Source: Mikania micrantha (Eukaryota > Streptophyta > Magnoliopsida > Asterales > Asteraceae). Taken from it: a stretch of 64,000 bases of DNA. A model generated the notes under the pieces. The model was not told the DNA's origin. It did no database searches and saw only the letters and a program-made list of their open reading frames with translations. The position numbers and the translations under genes were made by a program. This document shows, one piece after another, positions 1-11,547 of the stretch; the stretch's first letter is position 1; each line of letters opens with the position of its first letter. Where the stretch lies: assembly GCA_009363875.1 (NCBI GenBank), contig CM018691.1, positions 121,397,404-121,461,403 of the forward strand. The letters run 5' to 3'.

Positions 1-77
1 TGGTTTATCAATATGATATTCATATTATTGAATTATTATTGATTATGGATTGATATGGATGATTGCATATTCCGTGA

Positions 78-305
78 GTCATTGTTGATTGAGTTGACTT
101 CGGTCCTCCGCAATGATTGAGTTACTGTTGGTGAGTTGACTAAGGTCCTCCTCAGTGATTCCACTGTTGGTTGAGTTGACTACGGTCCTCCGCAGTGCAT
201 GTATTGACACTTATACTATTTAGGAATATCGTTGGTTGAGTTGACTAAGGTCCTCCGCGATGATTCCGCCGTTGATTGAGTTGACTGAGGTCCTCTGCGG
301 TAACT
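78..305 (+). repeat. Tandem hairpin array, GAC-NNNN-GTC type, 5 units
   Basis: Five units of roughly 45 bases share the core GAGTTGAC-NNNN-GTCCTC, which folds as GAC/GTC closed by a 4-base loop (TTCG, TAAG, TACG, TAAG, TGAG). The bases outside the core differ between units but remain complementary: CATTG/CAATG, ACTG/CAGT, CACTG/CAGTG, ATCG/CGAT and CCGC/GCGG. The same array occurs in both LTRs of element D (34905-35160 and 44620-44875). Confidence 0.75.
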
Positions 306-570
306 TATATTTAGGTGATTATAGTGAATATTGATTATTGATTGATTTGTGATTGGTGGAGATTGGTTGAATATATGTGGTTGATTATTTGTGATTATTT
401 GGATAATGTGATTGTTGTGCTTGTGTTTGTGTGTTGGCAGTGTTGGATTATCTCGCAGGTGCACATGTGGATTTTTCTCGGAAAATTATAAACTTTCATA
501 AACATTTTGTAAACATTTTTTGAAACATAAAAACTTATGATTACTCACCAACTACTTTGTAGTTGACACT

Positions 571-592
571 TGATTTTCTACATGTTTCAGGG
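571..592 (+). promoter_or_regulatory. 3' splice-site-like motif in LTR
   Basis: The sequence TTTTCTACATGTTTCAG followed by GG looks like a plant 3' splice site. The same ACATGTTTC(T)CAG motif is present in every chromovirus LTR of the window that covers this part, on either strand. Its function is inferred. Confidence 0.45.
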
Positions 593-883
593 AACGAAGA
601 GAAGTAGGTAGAGCAGGATAGCTCTACATCTTTTGGACATCATCACTTAGGGTCTTGGACTTAGCTAAAATAACTGGAATTCTGAAGACTAGAGTTTAGT
701 TAATTTAGCTAAATCTTTTGTGTAAATTGATGTAACTATATCATGATGAACATGATTTTTGTGCAATTACTTTGGTTGATTTAATTGATATGTGATGATT
801 TATTTAGATGCCCACGAGCTTATGAACAATCTACACATCCGTCGTGGCATCCTGGCGTTTCCGCCATCGGTCGGGGTGTTACA

Positions 884-1084
884 ACATAGGTTCGAGTACT
901 CCTAAATGTAGTATAAATATACGTATTTTGTACTGCACTAGGTTGGATTCCCGAGGCAAAGTTCTCTAGACGTATTGAGGCTTTGTCTTGTAAAGTTCAC
1001 GATTTTAATCAAAGCAAGCATTTTTCCATATCTTCTGTTGCTTCTAACTTGGATTTCGTACTCGTCGGAGGCATTTGGTGTCGA
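884..1084. other. Short unassigned segment
   Basis: I see no gene, terminal repeat or tandem structure here. It separates the LTR end from the gypsy pol remnant and may be a highly decayed part of the latter. Confidence 0.4.
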
Positions 1085-2375
1085 TTGGAGTGATTAAAAA
1101 GATTTGGAGACACTATCTTTATGGTACCAAAATGTGTTATATACATAGACAACAAGAGCCTACAACACATTCTCAATCAGAAAGAACTCAACTAGAGACA
1201 AAGGCGTTGGGTTGAGCTTTTAACTGATTACTACTGTGAGATTCGTACCATCCGGGTAAAGCCAATGTGGTGGCGGATGCTCTCAGTCGCAAAGAACCAA
1301 TCAAGTCGATACGTGTTAGAGCTTTGGAGATCAACACTCAACCAAACCTGAAGGATTTTGATTCGTATTGCCTAACAACAAGTGGTGATTAACAATCAAC
1401 TAAAGACGGAGTTAGATTACGGAGTTGAAGGTAAACTGGAACCTCGATCAGATGGAGTTCTATACTTAAACGGCCGCATGCGGATTCCAAAATTAGAGGA
1501 ATTACGCACTCTCATCTGTGATGAGGCTCATAAGTCGCGATATTCAGTGTATCCGGGAGCCGACAAGATGTATCAGGACTTGAGAACATCTTACTGGTGG
1601 CCTGGTATGAAGAAGGACATTTATCTATATGTAGGGAAATGTCTAACGTGTTCAAAAGTTAAGGAAGAACATCAGAAACCCTCAAGACTTCTGCAGCAAC
1701 CTGAAATTACCCAATGGAAATGGGAACAGATTTCCATGGATTTCATAACCAAGTTGCCGAGAACCCCACGAGGGTACGATTCGATTTGGGTGATCGTTGA
1801 TTGACTCACCAAATCTGCCCATTTTCTCCCGATCAGAGAGGATTACAAAATGGAGAAATTGTCCACATTTTCTCCCAATGTCAATTATTTCTGTTCGTGA
1901 TAGTTGTCTCACTTCACGCTTTTGGAAATCATTGCAAAAGGCTTTGGATCCCGCGTTAACCTTAGCACGGCGTATCATCCCCAAACTGACGATCAAAGCG
2001 AAAGGACTATTCAGAGTCTCAAGGACATGCTACGTTCTTGTGTGATTAATTTTGGAGGATGTTGGGACACCCATCTTCCACTCATTGAATTTTCATATAA
2101 TAATAGCTATCATACGAGCATACAATGTGCACCACCTGAAGCTTTGTATGGTAGGAAGTGCCGATCACCGGTCCGCTGGACCGAGGTTGGTGACTCATAG
2201 GTCGTAGGGCCTGAACTCATTCAAGAAGCAACAGATAAGATCTCGATCGTTCAATCAAGGCTTAAGGCCGCAAGAGATCGGAAAAAGAGTTATTTCGATC
2301 CAAGTCGGTGATCGAGTCTTACTTAAGGTTTCTCCCTGTAAAGGTGTTGTTCGATTCAGGAAGAAAGGAAAGTAG
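1085..2375 (+). pseudogene. Decayed Ty3-gypsy RNase H-integrase fragment
   Basis: The first part (about 1085-1320) is the end of an RNase H domain, recognisable from translations related to the 'DHKSLQHI', 'QRRWVELL' and 'DALSRK' motifs of element D, but with stops. Positions 1382-1804 encode the integrase zinc finger region (DEAHKSRYSVYPGADKMYQD, then C-L-T-C) and the first catalytic Asp in MDFITKLPR. A TGA at about 1800 ends this frame. About 50 bases that carry the second catalytic Asp region in element D are deleted near 1860-1900. Positions 1904-2200 resume with the AYHPQTDDQSERT segment containing the catalytic Glu. The copy stops abruptly around 2375. It is the order expected of gypsy pol (RH before INT). 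Non-functional. Confidence 0.85.
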
Positions 2376-2957
2376 CACTAGGTACATATTACAAAAAACT
2401 AGGGTTTTAAGGACTGAATAATCAGTCCTCAATACCTTGCAATTAGTCGCAAATGGTTATCAGAGACTGATTAGGGAATGAAAAAATCAATGACGGATAC
2501 CTAGTCCTAGATTGTAGTCCTAATAACTGAAAATCAGTCCCCATTGTGTTGCACCAATATGGACCACCGCTCGGTATCCGATACCCTAAAATTCTGTCCT
2601 TAATTTGTATCTCGGTATCACATCATCTTAGACCCTTATGCATTCCATATGCAACTACAAATCAGTCTCGGATATTATCGTATTTCAGTCCCAAAAATAT
2701 AGTTTTAAGGACTGAAAATTACTCCTTTAAAAGTGTCTATATTATCCCTAATGTGTTTTGATATGTTTGTGTTCAGGTATCAAATCAGTCTCCAAAAGTA
2801 TATGTTAAATATAGAAAATTATTCATTGATGCCAATAAAATTCAGTCCTTAATATGACACTTTTAAGGACTAGAAATCATTCTAATAGAGTTTAATTCAG
2901 TCTCCAATGTTTTGTTAATAATAAGCTTTTATGAATATCAAATACTGAAAACTAATT
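2376..2957. mobile_element. CACTA-like DNA transposon end with subterminal repeats
   Basis: The segment begins CACTAGGTACATATTAC, directly at the break of the gypsy fragment, and is filled with short copies of AATCAGTCC and AGTCCTTAA in both orientations. A CACTA start with iterated subterminal motifs is typical of plant CACTA (En/Spm-type) elements. The opposite end was not found: element A is inserted at 2958, and no matching TAGTG terminus with a complementary inverted repeat is apparent after 15763. No transposase is visible in the window. Identification rests on the terminus and the repeat style only. Confidence 0.5.
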
Positions 2958-3447
2958 TGTTAGTACATATTTGTAATAGGTTGCTATTCAAACATGTAAA
3001 TTATAGAACAGTTAATAAGGTTTGGCTTAGGTTCGTCTGGCCCACGAACCTTAGCAGGTTCGGCGAACCTATAACCTTGGAAAGGTTCGGCGAACCTATT
3101 AGGTTTGGCAACCTAGGTTCGCTCAGCGAGGTTCAGCTGGCGAACCTAAGGGTTCGGCTAGGAAATAGGTTCGGCTGACAGTGAGTGTATATATAGAAGG
3201 TTTGTCTGATTTTCTCATAACTCTTGGAAAACTCTTGGAGAACTTCAGAAACCTGTGTGTGTTTTCTCTGTGTGAGAAATTCTCTGTGTGAGAGTTGTAA
3301 TCAATTTTTTATTGATTAATGAGATGAAGATGTTTATGGAAATACTTGTTGTTCTTTGATTCTTATAGATCAAACATAGATTCCGCATGTGTTTGATTGT
3401 TCGTAGAACTTCTTGATACGATCCAGATCGATTTCACCAAACCAACA
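2958..3447 (+). repeat. 5' LTR of element A
   Basis: Starts TGTTAG and ends CCAACA. U3 contains a cluster of AGGTTCG/CGAACCT words at about 3010-3180, followed by a TATA box. The 3' copy lacks about 27 bases present here within the word cluster, a loss bounded by repeated words. Confidence 0.93.
3187..3196 (+). promoter_or_regulatory. TATA box of element A
   Basis: GTATATATAG lies just after the U3 word cluster and about 250 bases before the LTR end. The same sequence in the 3' LTR is at about 15503-15514. Transcription would start some 25-35 bases downstream. Confidence 0.7.
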
Positions 3448-3448
3448 G

Positions 3449-3460
3449 TGGTATCAGAGA
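3449..3460 (+). other. Primer binding site, initiator Met tRNA
   Basis: TGGTATCAGAGA follows the LTR end by one base. The first eleven bases match the complement of the 3' end of plant initiator Met tRNA. Confidence 0.9.
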
Positions 3461-4208
3461 TTTTGGTGAAGTTTTATACAAGTTTTGTCAAAGAAATTCA
3501 AGTATTTGAAGATTTGAAGATTAGAAGATTATCAAATGGATCAAAATTCTACTTTTCTTGTTGATTGATTGCTGTTTTGAGTGTGATTTCATCATCAATT
3601 GTTGTTCAATCTTAAAATTCACGAATTTGTGGTGTTAATTTGGAGATTTGGAAGGATTTTCTTCAAATTTTGAAAGGTTTTCCCTCCAAAATTTCGAATT
3701 TGGAATTACAGGTTCGTGAGCCGAACCTGTGAACAGCTGGAACAACAGATTCGCTGTTATTGATAGTTTTCTGAGGTTCGTTTGCAGTTTTAGTAGAGGT
3801 TCGTCTGATTTGAGAGGTTCGTTTGAAGGTTTTTGAAAAGGTTCGTTGTTTTTTCAGTAGAGGTTCGTTGATTTTCTGCAAGGTTCGTTGAGGTTTTCTG
3901 CAAGGTTCGTCTGCAAGAGGTTCGTCTGACTTGAGGTTCATTTGTCTCAAGGTTCGTGAAAATCAGATTTGTTTCAAGGTTCGTTGCATCAGGTTCGTGT
4001 GACTTGAGGTTCGTGAATTGAGGTTCGTGACTTAAGGTTCGTGACTCAAGGTTCGTGACTTGAGGTTCATGAATAGAGGTTCGTGTCTTCAGGTTCGTCG
4101 CTGAAGGTTCGTCTAGTTCAAAGATTGGTGAAGGTTCGCCTGATTGATAGGTTCGGCTGATTGATAGGTTCGTGAAGTGAAAAGGTTCGCTGTTAAAATC
4201 TTGAAATC
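3461..4208 (+). repeat. Leader of element A with AGGTTCG word cluster
   Basis: From about 3710 to 4195 the word AGGTTCG recurs about two dozen times, roughly every 20 bases, with variable bases between. The spacing is irregular, so it is not a simple tandem repeat. The same word fills U3 and the region before the third ORF. The open frame on the minus strand (3663-3950) is the antisense of this cluster and not a gene. Confidence 0.85.
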
Positions 4209-7200
4209 ATGGCGCAGATGTATGCTGTAATGGCTAATTAGAATTCTAAGTTTCATAGCATTCTGATTAGTGAGACTGAAGTTGGAAGTACGAACAAAGT
4301 TCCAAAATTGCTGGATTTATCAGATTATGATAATTGGAAGGGTCGTTTTGAAACACACCTTAATGGAACAGACACTAATATTTGGGAGAGGATTTTGTCT
4401 CCATATGAAAGACCTAGAGTGGTGGGAACTGATTTGTATCAACTCTTAGAAAGATTAGATGTTGATGAAAGAAAGAAGTATGATTCGGAGAAGAAGGCTT
4501 ATTGGTGTTGAGCCAAGCCATTCCAAATTAGATTTTACATCAATTTGATGAGCACAAGACTTCTTATAGTCTATGGAATGCTTTGAAAGCCAGAGTTGAG
4601 GGAAATACAAATATGAAAAAGATGAAAGCCACTGACATTCGTAAAGAGTTTGAAAACTTCAATTTTATTGGCAATGAAAGCCTTGAAGCATTGATCACAA
4701 GATACAGACATCTGTTAACTGAAGTCAGAAAGTGTGGTATTGAATATATTGAAGATGAAAAGATCGATTGCCTTGCAGATGCTTTGCCTGACAAGTGGAA
4801 TTCGTTGGTGCTTATCTTGAGAGAAAATTTACCAGGAGTGACCTTGGTAGAATTTATTCAAAAGCTTGAAGAGCAAGAGATGAACGATAAAAGAAAAGCT
4901 AGAAGAGTGAATGTTACACAAGATCCTTCATTATACGATGGATTTGTAGTTACACCACCGGCTTCATCTGCAAAGATTTAGACAACATTTGTTTCTAGTA
5001 CTTCTGAAAGTACTCCTGCTACTTCTGCATCTGCAAGTTCCAGTTCATCTTATTCTACAAACGAAAAGAAGTCTGACTCGACACCAACTCCTGTTCAGCC
5101 AAATACAACAAATCTGGGGAAAGTCACTGTAGAAGCTGTGCTGGATCACATGTCAATTCTGTCTTGTGTGGTCAGTGCATATGATGAACAAGTTGCAGGA
5201 AGGATTGGAAACTCTAATCTTACATTTAAATATTATGAGCAAATCGATGATGATGAAATGGAGCAAATTGACACTTAATGGGCACTGGCAAGTGTGATTC
5301 GAAGAATCAATCGATATGAAAAGAAGACTGGCAAGAAATTCACTTTCGACCGCAACACCAAGTTTGGATTTAATCCAAAGACTACTAAATGCTACAACTG
5401 TGGTGAGTTAGGTCACTTTGCCAGAGAGTGTAAAAATCCTAAGAAACAAGGGAATTTGAACCCGTTCAAGCCAAAGGAAACCTATCAGAAGAAGAAAGAA
5501 AAATCTGAAGAGTCATCGAAAGCATTGGTTAGTCAAGCTGATGAAGGCTATGATAGGGGAAAGCAGTATGATGAATTGATCGGTGCTTTTATGGCTTCTT
5601 TGGATGAAGACACTGGTAAAGGAAAAGAGAAAGTAGATGAGGTAAATGAGGATCTGTTAGAGATCATTGATAAATTGAAAGAGATGAATTCTCAGCTGAC
5701 TGCTGATCTGATAGAGTGCACAGAGGCAAACAAGAAGTTAATTTCAAGAGAAAAGGCTTTTGACAAAAAGATAATTGATTTAGGTAAAGAAAATGAAGAC
5801 CTGAAAATCAAAGTTTTACAAAATAACCATGCTGTGTCTGTGCATCTCGAATCAGTTCAAAAGCTGAAAGTTGAATTATCAGCAGCAAAAGCAGAAGCTG
5901 AGATAAACAAGAGCAAGTTGGAGAATTACTAGAATTCTAAGTATGTCATTGATTACTTTGCTGCCATGCAAAGGTCATCAAATGATACCACCGGCTTGGG
6001 TTTTCACTCTATTCCACCTCCTCCCAGTTTTGTTTCCAGACCACAACTTAATCCGGATTTGGAAGTTCATCCTGCTTCATTGAATGAACGTGTGTCTGAA
6101 TCATTGGTCGATGATGTTGGAGGTTCATCATCTGATGATAAAATGTCTCTTGATAGTGATGCTCCTATTATTGAGGACATCACTGAATCAGAATATCCAC
6201 CTGATATTCTGAGACAGACCGGTTATCAAATTAAACCCAATGTTGAGAAAAAGAGTCTGAAGTTTCAGAAATCAAAGTCTGAGATGAAACCAGCTGAGAA
6301 AGTGGTGGTTAAATCAAATGTTGTTTCCAAACCAGTAGTGAAAGTAAAATCAACTGCTACTCTCAAACAGATGGTGTATGTCAAGTAATCCACTACACAT
6401 CAAGGAGAGTCTAGTGGTGTTTTTCAAAAGCAAAAAGGATTTTCTGAAAAAGTTGTCAAGGTTGTTGACAAGGTTAATCAGTTTGGGGTTGGAAATAAAG
6501 GAAAATCAAAGGTTTTTCAAAATCAAATGAATAATTCCAAGATAAAATCCACTGGTTTGAGGACCACATTCTCATCTGCAAAGGTTTCTTCTAAAACTTT
6601 AAGTTCATCTAAGTATTATGATGAACCAAGACCAAAGACTTATCCACAAAGAAAATGCTACAGATGTGGTAAAATTGGTCATTTGATTTCTGATTGTGAT
6701 TTGGAGTTTAGCTCTTCTGATTGTTGCAGTTTTAGGTCTTTTACACCAAGAGAAACACAAAAGTGTTTTACTTGTTGTGGCAAAGGACATATTTCTGCAA
6801 ACTGTCCAAACAATAAGATCAGGAAGAGTTCAGATGATGACTGTTGGGTGAATAAGTCTGGTGGGAGTCCTAGGAAAGTTAAACCTAGTGAAGAGGAGAT
6901 GAGAGTTCTTAGGAAGTTTGATCCTGACTGTGTTTGGGTAAAAGAAGAAAAGAAACAGAAGAAAAGAGTTTTTGATAACAAAAATATTGTGAAAAAGCTT
7001 GAGAAAATTGTGACATCATCTGATGATGATTTTTATGACAAATTTTCTTCAAAATCATTTTCCAAACAAAATGGTAAGTCAAAATCTTTTTGGAAATTGA
7101 GATGCAGGTCAGGTGATCAAATTTCTGGGAAAAAGGATGAAAGCATTGAAGATGGGTCTTCAAGCAGTTCATCACAACAGAATGGCAGAAGTCCATTTAG

Positions 7201-7240
7201 GGAGACTCGACGCCGGAATGGCTGGAGTCATCCCTTTTGA
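4209..7240 (+). pseudogene. gag: gag of element A (interrupted)
   Basis: Capsid and nucleocapsid precursor that would package element RNA. The ATG at 4209 is chosen because the frame then aligns with element B gag (shared KLL-L-DY--WK-RFE-H-NG near residues 35-55). A TAG at 4239 and a frameshift near 4505 with another TAG break the capsid part. From 4583 to 7240 the frame is constant, but with further stops at about 4979, 5277, 5930 and 6386. Three zinc knuckles are visible: CYNCGELGHFAREC (about 5390), CYRCGKIGHLISDC (about 6656) and an altered CFTCCGKGHISANC (about 6760). B shows only two. A coiled-coil-like, Lys/Glu-rich stretch lies between the first and second knuckles. Protein cannot be made as a whole. 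Confidence 0.88.
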
Positions 7241-7249
7241 TACTGATAA

Positions 7250-7269
7250 AATTTTAATTTATTGTGCAG
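7250..7269 (+). promoter_or_regulatory. Splice-acceptor-like site at the gag-pol junction
   Basis: TTTAATTTATTGTGCAG precedes the first pol codons. Element B has the matching TTTATTGTGCAG at the same place. In A the pol frame has a TAA just upstream (7255-7257), so reading into pol from gag by simple frameshifting is blocked here. Splice function is inferred. Confidence 0.45.
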
Positions 7270-10200
7270 GTGGCATTCATGGGCCATATCAACAGTCGCT
7301 GGATTTTTGATAGTGGATGTTCACGGCACATGACGGGAGAGTTGGGTTTGTTGAAGGATTTTAAGTCAATGAAAGGTAGTTATGTTAATTTTGCAGGTGA
7401 CAAAGGTGGTCAGATTACCGGGTTTGGTAGTTTGACTAATGGTAAAGTTTCCTTTGACAATGTTAATTACTGCAAAGAATTAACTAACAACCTGTTGAGT
7501 GTGTCACAGATTTGTGATAAAGGTTATAAAGTGTTGTTCGATAAAGATCGGTGTTATGTACTTAAACAAGGAATTCAGATTCCTGAAGAATGGATTCTGA
7601 TGACTGCTGACAGGAGCAAGGATTTATATGTTCTTGACATGGCGAAAGCGGAGACGGTGAATAAGGTGGAGACGTGTCTGGTGTCTAAGGCAACCGAGCA
7701 AGATACACGGTCTTGGCACAGACGAATAGGGCATATTCATATCAGGAAGATGAATCATCTAGTACACAATCATTTAGTTGAGGGTGTACCTATTAAACAC
7801 TTTAAACTCCCTGATGTGTGTGTGTCTTGCAAGAAGGGTAAATAGAAAAGGAGGTCACATAAAACAAAGACAGTGTTTTCTATTGATAAACCACTTGAGC
7901 TTCTTCACATGGATTTGTTTGGTCCAATCAATGTGAAGAGTATCGGTGGTGAATCATACTGTTTTGTGGTGACTGATGATTTTTCTAGATTTTCATGGGT
8001 CATGTTCTTAAAGTATAAATCTGAGACTTATGAAAATTTTGTGTTGCTGGTTAACAGGCTGGAGACATTATACAAGTTGAGAGTAAGGCGTGTTCGTTCA
8101 GATAATGGGACAGAGTTCAAGAATCATCAAATGGAAGAATTTTGTGATTCAAAGGGCATTCAGCAGCAATTCAGTGCACCATATGAACCACAGATGAATG
8201 GTGTAGCTGAGAGAAAGAACAGAACGTTGATTGAGTCTGCTAGAACCATGCTCGCTGATTCTAAACTCCCCATTACATTTTGGAGTGAAGTTGTTGCTAC
8301 AGCCTGTTTTACTCTTAATAGAGTTTTGATTGTTAAAAGACACAATAAGACATGCAATGAGTTGCTTCAAAATCGAAAACCTAATTTGGAACACTTGGAA
8401 CCTTTTGGGGCTCCTTGTACCATGATTAAGAAAGATTCAAAATTCAACTGTAAAGTTGAAGAGGGTTTCTTTCTTGGCTACAATCTTCCCAACAAACGTG
8501 TATTTAATAAACGTACGGGTGTTGTGGAATTATGGTATAATGTGGATGTTCAAAGACATACACCTATACCTGATGGAAAAGGACGAAATTGGCTTTTTGA
8601 TTATGATACACTTTTTGAGTCTTTTAATATGTCTCCAAATATTTCTGATGATGAAATAACCTTACAAATGTTATATGATTTGCAGAATTCTGAAGATCAA
8701 GGCATTTCTCATCAAGCTGAAAATAATCATCCACCTGAGGAAGGCACTTCAGGAGCAATTATTGATGATTGGTCATCTGATGATGATCATGATGTTTTTG
8801 AAGATGCTGTTTCTCATGATCAAGAAGTTGATTAGAATATTACCAATCTTGATCATAATGTTGGAGTCCCGCAAATGCCTGTCACTAGAGTTCATGTAAA
8901 TCATCCTGTTGAACAGATAATTGGAAATCCATCTGCTGGGGTACAGACACGACATCAAGTTGCAAATGTGGAGAGTATGTATGTTGAGTTAGAAAGAACT
9001 CATGGAACTCAAGAGCTTTGGATGCATTCTGCATTCATTTCTCAGATTGAGCCAAAATCTGTTACTGAAGCATTGTGTGAGCCTGCCTGGGTGGAGGCTA
9101 TGCAAGAGGAGCTGAATCAGTTTCAGAAGTTGGGTGTTTGGCATTTAGTTGATTTGCCAAAGGGAGAAAAGAAAATTGGCACTAGATGGGTGTTAAAGTG
9201 CAAAAGAGGTGATCGAGGCATAATTGTTCGGAACAAAGCATGTTTAGTGGTTCAAGGTTTCAAACAAGTTGAAGGGATTGATTACGATGAAGTGTTTGCA
9301 CCAGTGGCGCGGCTAGAAGCAATTAGACTATTTCTGGCTTTTGCTGCCCACAAGAAATTCAAAGTTTTCCAGTTGGATGTCAAGTCTGTATTCCTGTATG
9401 GGTCTTTGAAGGAAACAGTGTATGTTTGCCAGCCACCGGGCTTTGAGGATCCTATCCACCAGGATCAGGTTTACATCCTTGACAAAGCACTGTATGGTCT
9501 ACATCAGGCTCCACGTGCCTGGTATGAGACATCGACTCACCTTATTGAACACGGGTTCAATAGGGGTCAGATTGACAAAACACTGTTTTATCGGGAAAAG
9601 GGCAAGGATATTATTCTTGTTCAGATCTATGTAGATGACATCATCTTTGGATCTACCGATGAACAACTGTGTTTGGAGTTTAAGGAGGTTATGATTGAGA
9701 AATTCGAAATGAGTGCCATGTCAGACATCAAATTCTTCTTGGGTTTAAAAATTGATCAGACTGATGATGGAATCTTCATTCATCAGACAAAATACATTCA
9801 AGATGTGCTAAAACGGTTTAGCATGCTTGACTCTAAACCCATTTCCACGTCCATTCAGCCCAATCACGGGATTGAGCCTGATATTAAGGGGGAGATAATT
9901 GATGCTACTTTGTATCGTGGAATGATTGGAAGTTTGATGTATTTGACTGCCTCACGGCCATATATTGTATTTGCTACAAGTATCTGTGCTCGTTATCAAT
10001 CAAAACCTAAAGTGTCACATTTGATAGCAGTCAAGAGAATTCTTCGTTATCTGAAGGGTACACCAGACACCGGTCTGTGGTATCCTAAGGATGATAACTT
10101 TTCCTTCAATGCTTATAGTGATTCTGACTATGGAGGATGTAAGACTGATGCGAAATCCACAACTGGAGGTGCACAATTTTTGGGGGAGCGTCTAGTTTCT

Positions 10201-10587
10201 TGGCAGTGCAAAAAGCAGACATCTGTTGCTACTTCTACATGTTAGGCTGAGTATGCAGTGGCTGCCAGTTGTTGTTCACAAGTTTTGTGGATACAACAAC
10301 AGATGAGAGACTACGGTTTGAATTTTCTGACTACCCCGATTTATGTTGACAACGAGGCTGCTATTGCTATAACCAAGAATCCTGTGTGTCATTCACGTTC
10401 CAAACACATTGATATTAGGTTTCATTTCATACGCGATTGCTATGAAAAGAAACTTATTGATGTGGTGAAGATACATACCAATGAGCAACGAGCAGACCTT
10501 CTCACCAAGGCCTTTGATAAAAACCGTTTTGAGTATTTACTCAAATTAAATGGCATTAGGGTCTTGGGTGAGGTAATTCCAAATTAA
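7264..10587 (+). pseudogene. pol: pol of element A: PR-INT-RT-RH with three stops
   Basis: One reading frame runs through, broken only by TAG codons at 7843, 8833 and 10243. The protease has FDSGCSRHMTG (active Asp-Ser-Gly in DSG). Integrase follows with a His2Cys2 finger (H--I-H / C-SCKKGK around 7715-7840) and the DDE core: MDLFGP, RSDNGTEF and the Glu in NGVAERKNRTL. Reverse transcriptase carries IYVDDIIFG at about 9630 and RNase H has YSDSDYGGC and KHIDIRFHFIRD. The order INT before RT defines Ty1-copia. There is no ATG at the start; it must be expressed as a fusion with gag. A is similar throughout to element B pol. Stops make it non-functional. Confidence 0.93.
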
Positions 10588-11547
10588 TCTCCTTCTTAAT
10601 CAATTTTTCTTGAATTAACATCAGATATTTTAATTTTTGTTGTTTTGTGTTTTAGTTTTTAGGGGGAGAAAATTTTGAAAAATACAAAAACATTAAAAAA
10701 TTAAAATTTTGAGAAATTCATTCGACCAAGTGAGAAATGATAGCACATTGTTTGCAATTGGAAGCACATTTGTATGATACAAAAACTTAAACTTTAAGAG
10801 CAGTTACAATTATTAAGTTTGATGTGTTAGTAGGTTTATAACTTAGTTAAGATGAAATTAGACAAAAGTTTGATTATGCTTTATAAGAAACAGATGCTTA
10901 AAATACAGTACTTAGTTTTTTCCTGAATGAGTGGTAATTTTTCTTACAAAATGTTTCTTGAACAAAAAGTCAGGTTACTAGTTTTGATCATGTGTTTAAT
11001 TTTCAAAAGAAATTCTAATTGTGTTTTTCTTTTATTTTAGTTTAAAGCTGAAACATTCTTTGCGTATACTTGCGTATCGACCTGATTGTTATAGCTTTAA
11101 ACAATTCAAATTTGTTTTCTTGTTTTTGATTAAGGTTTGGACAATCTCTGCGTATATGAAAATATCGATCTGATTGTTAAAAGCTTAATCTTAAATTATT
11201 TTTTTAGTTCATTATCTGGATCATCTCAGCATAAGTAAGTGTCAACCTTGATTCCAAGATTTTGAACAAATTCAAATTATTTTATAGTTTGTTGTTTTAA
11301 ACAGAAAATTTTGCTTTTTTTTACATGATCAAGCTAGCTAAAATTGATGTAATTAGTTTCAAGAACATTTGTGTTTGATTAGCTATTCACAAACCGGGGA
11401 TGTGTTCAAGTAAATGGACATTATAAGGTATTTGATTTTTTTTGTTTTTAATTAACATCTTAACTAAGTAATTAAACTTAAAGAGGATAAATATACTGAC
11501 AATCATCTTTGAATTGTAATTTGCTGATAAATATATTCATCCAATTG

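Larger units (their letters stand above)
1..883 (+). mobile_element. 3' end of a Ty3-gypsy chromovirus LTR (partial)
   Basis: The stretch ends in GGTCGGGGTGTTACA, the same terminus as the LTRs of element D (35723 and 45439). Its last 350 bases match those LTRs closely, including the CTCACCAACTACTTTGTAG block and the GTGGCATCC..GACG-type segment near the end. The start lies outside the window. No primer binding site follows position 883, so this is a 3' LTR, a solo LTR or a truncated copy. It holds an array of small hairpins and a splice-acceptor-like site, listed separately. No coding potential is seen; the open frame at 216-464 on the minus strand is the antisense of the repeat array. Confidence 0.8.

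Noticed and set aside
3710..4195. CRISPR-like array of AGGTTCG repeats
   Set aside because: The repeat is only 7 bases with irregular spacing in a plant retrotransposon leader; no cas genes.
3710..4195. AGGTTCG as RNA polymerase III B-boxes (GGTTCGANNCC)
   Set aside because: Only the first six bases match; the A-N-N-C-C part is missing in nearly all copies and no A-box is evident.
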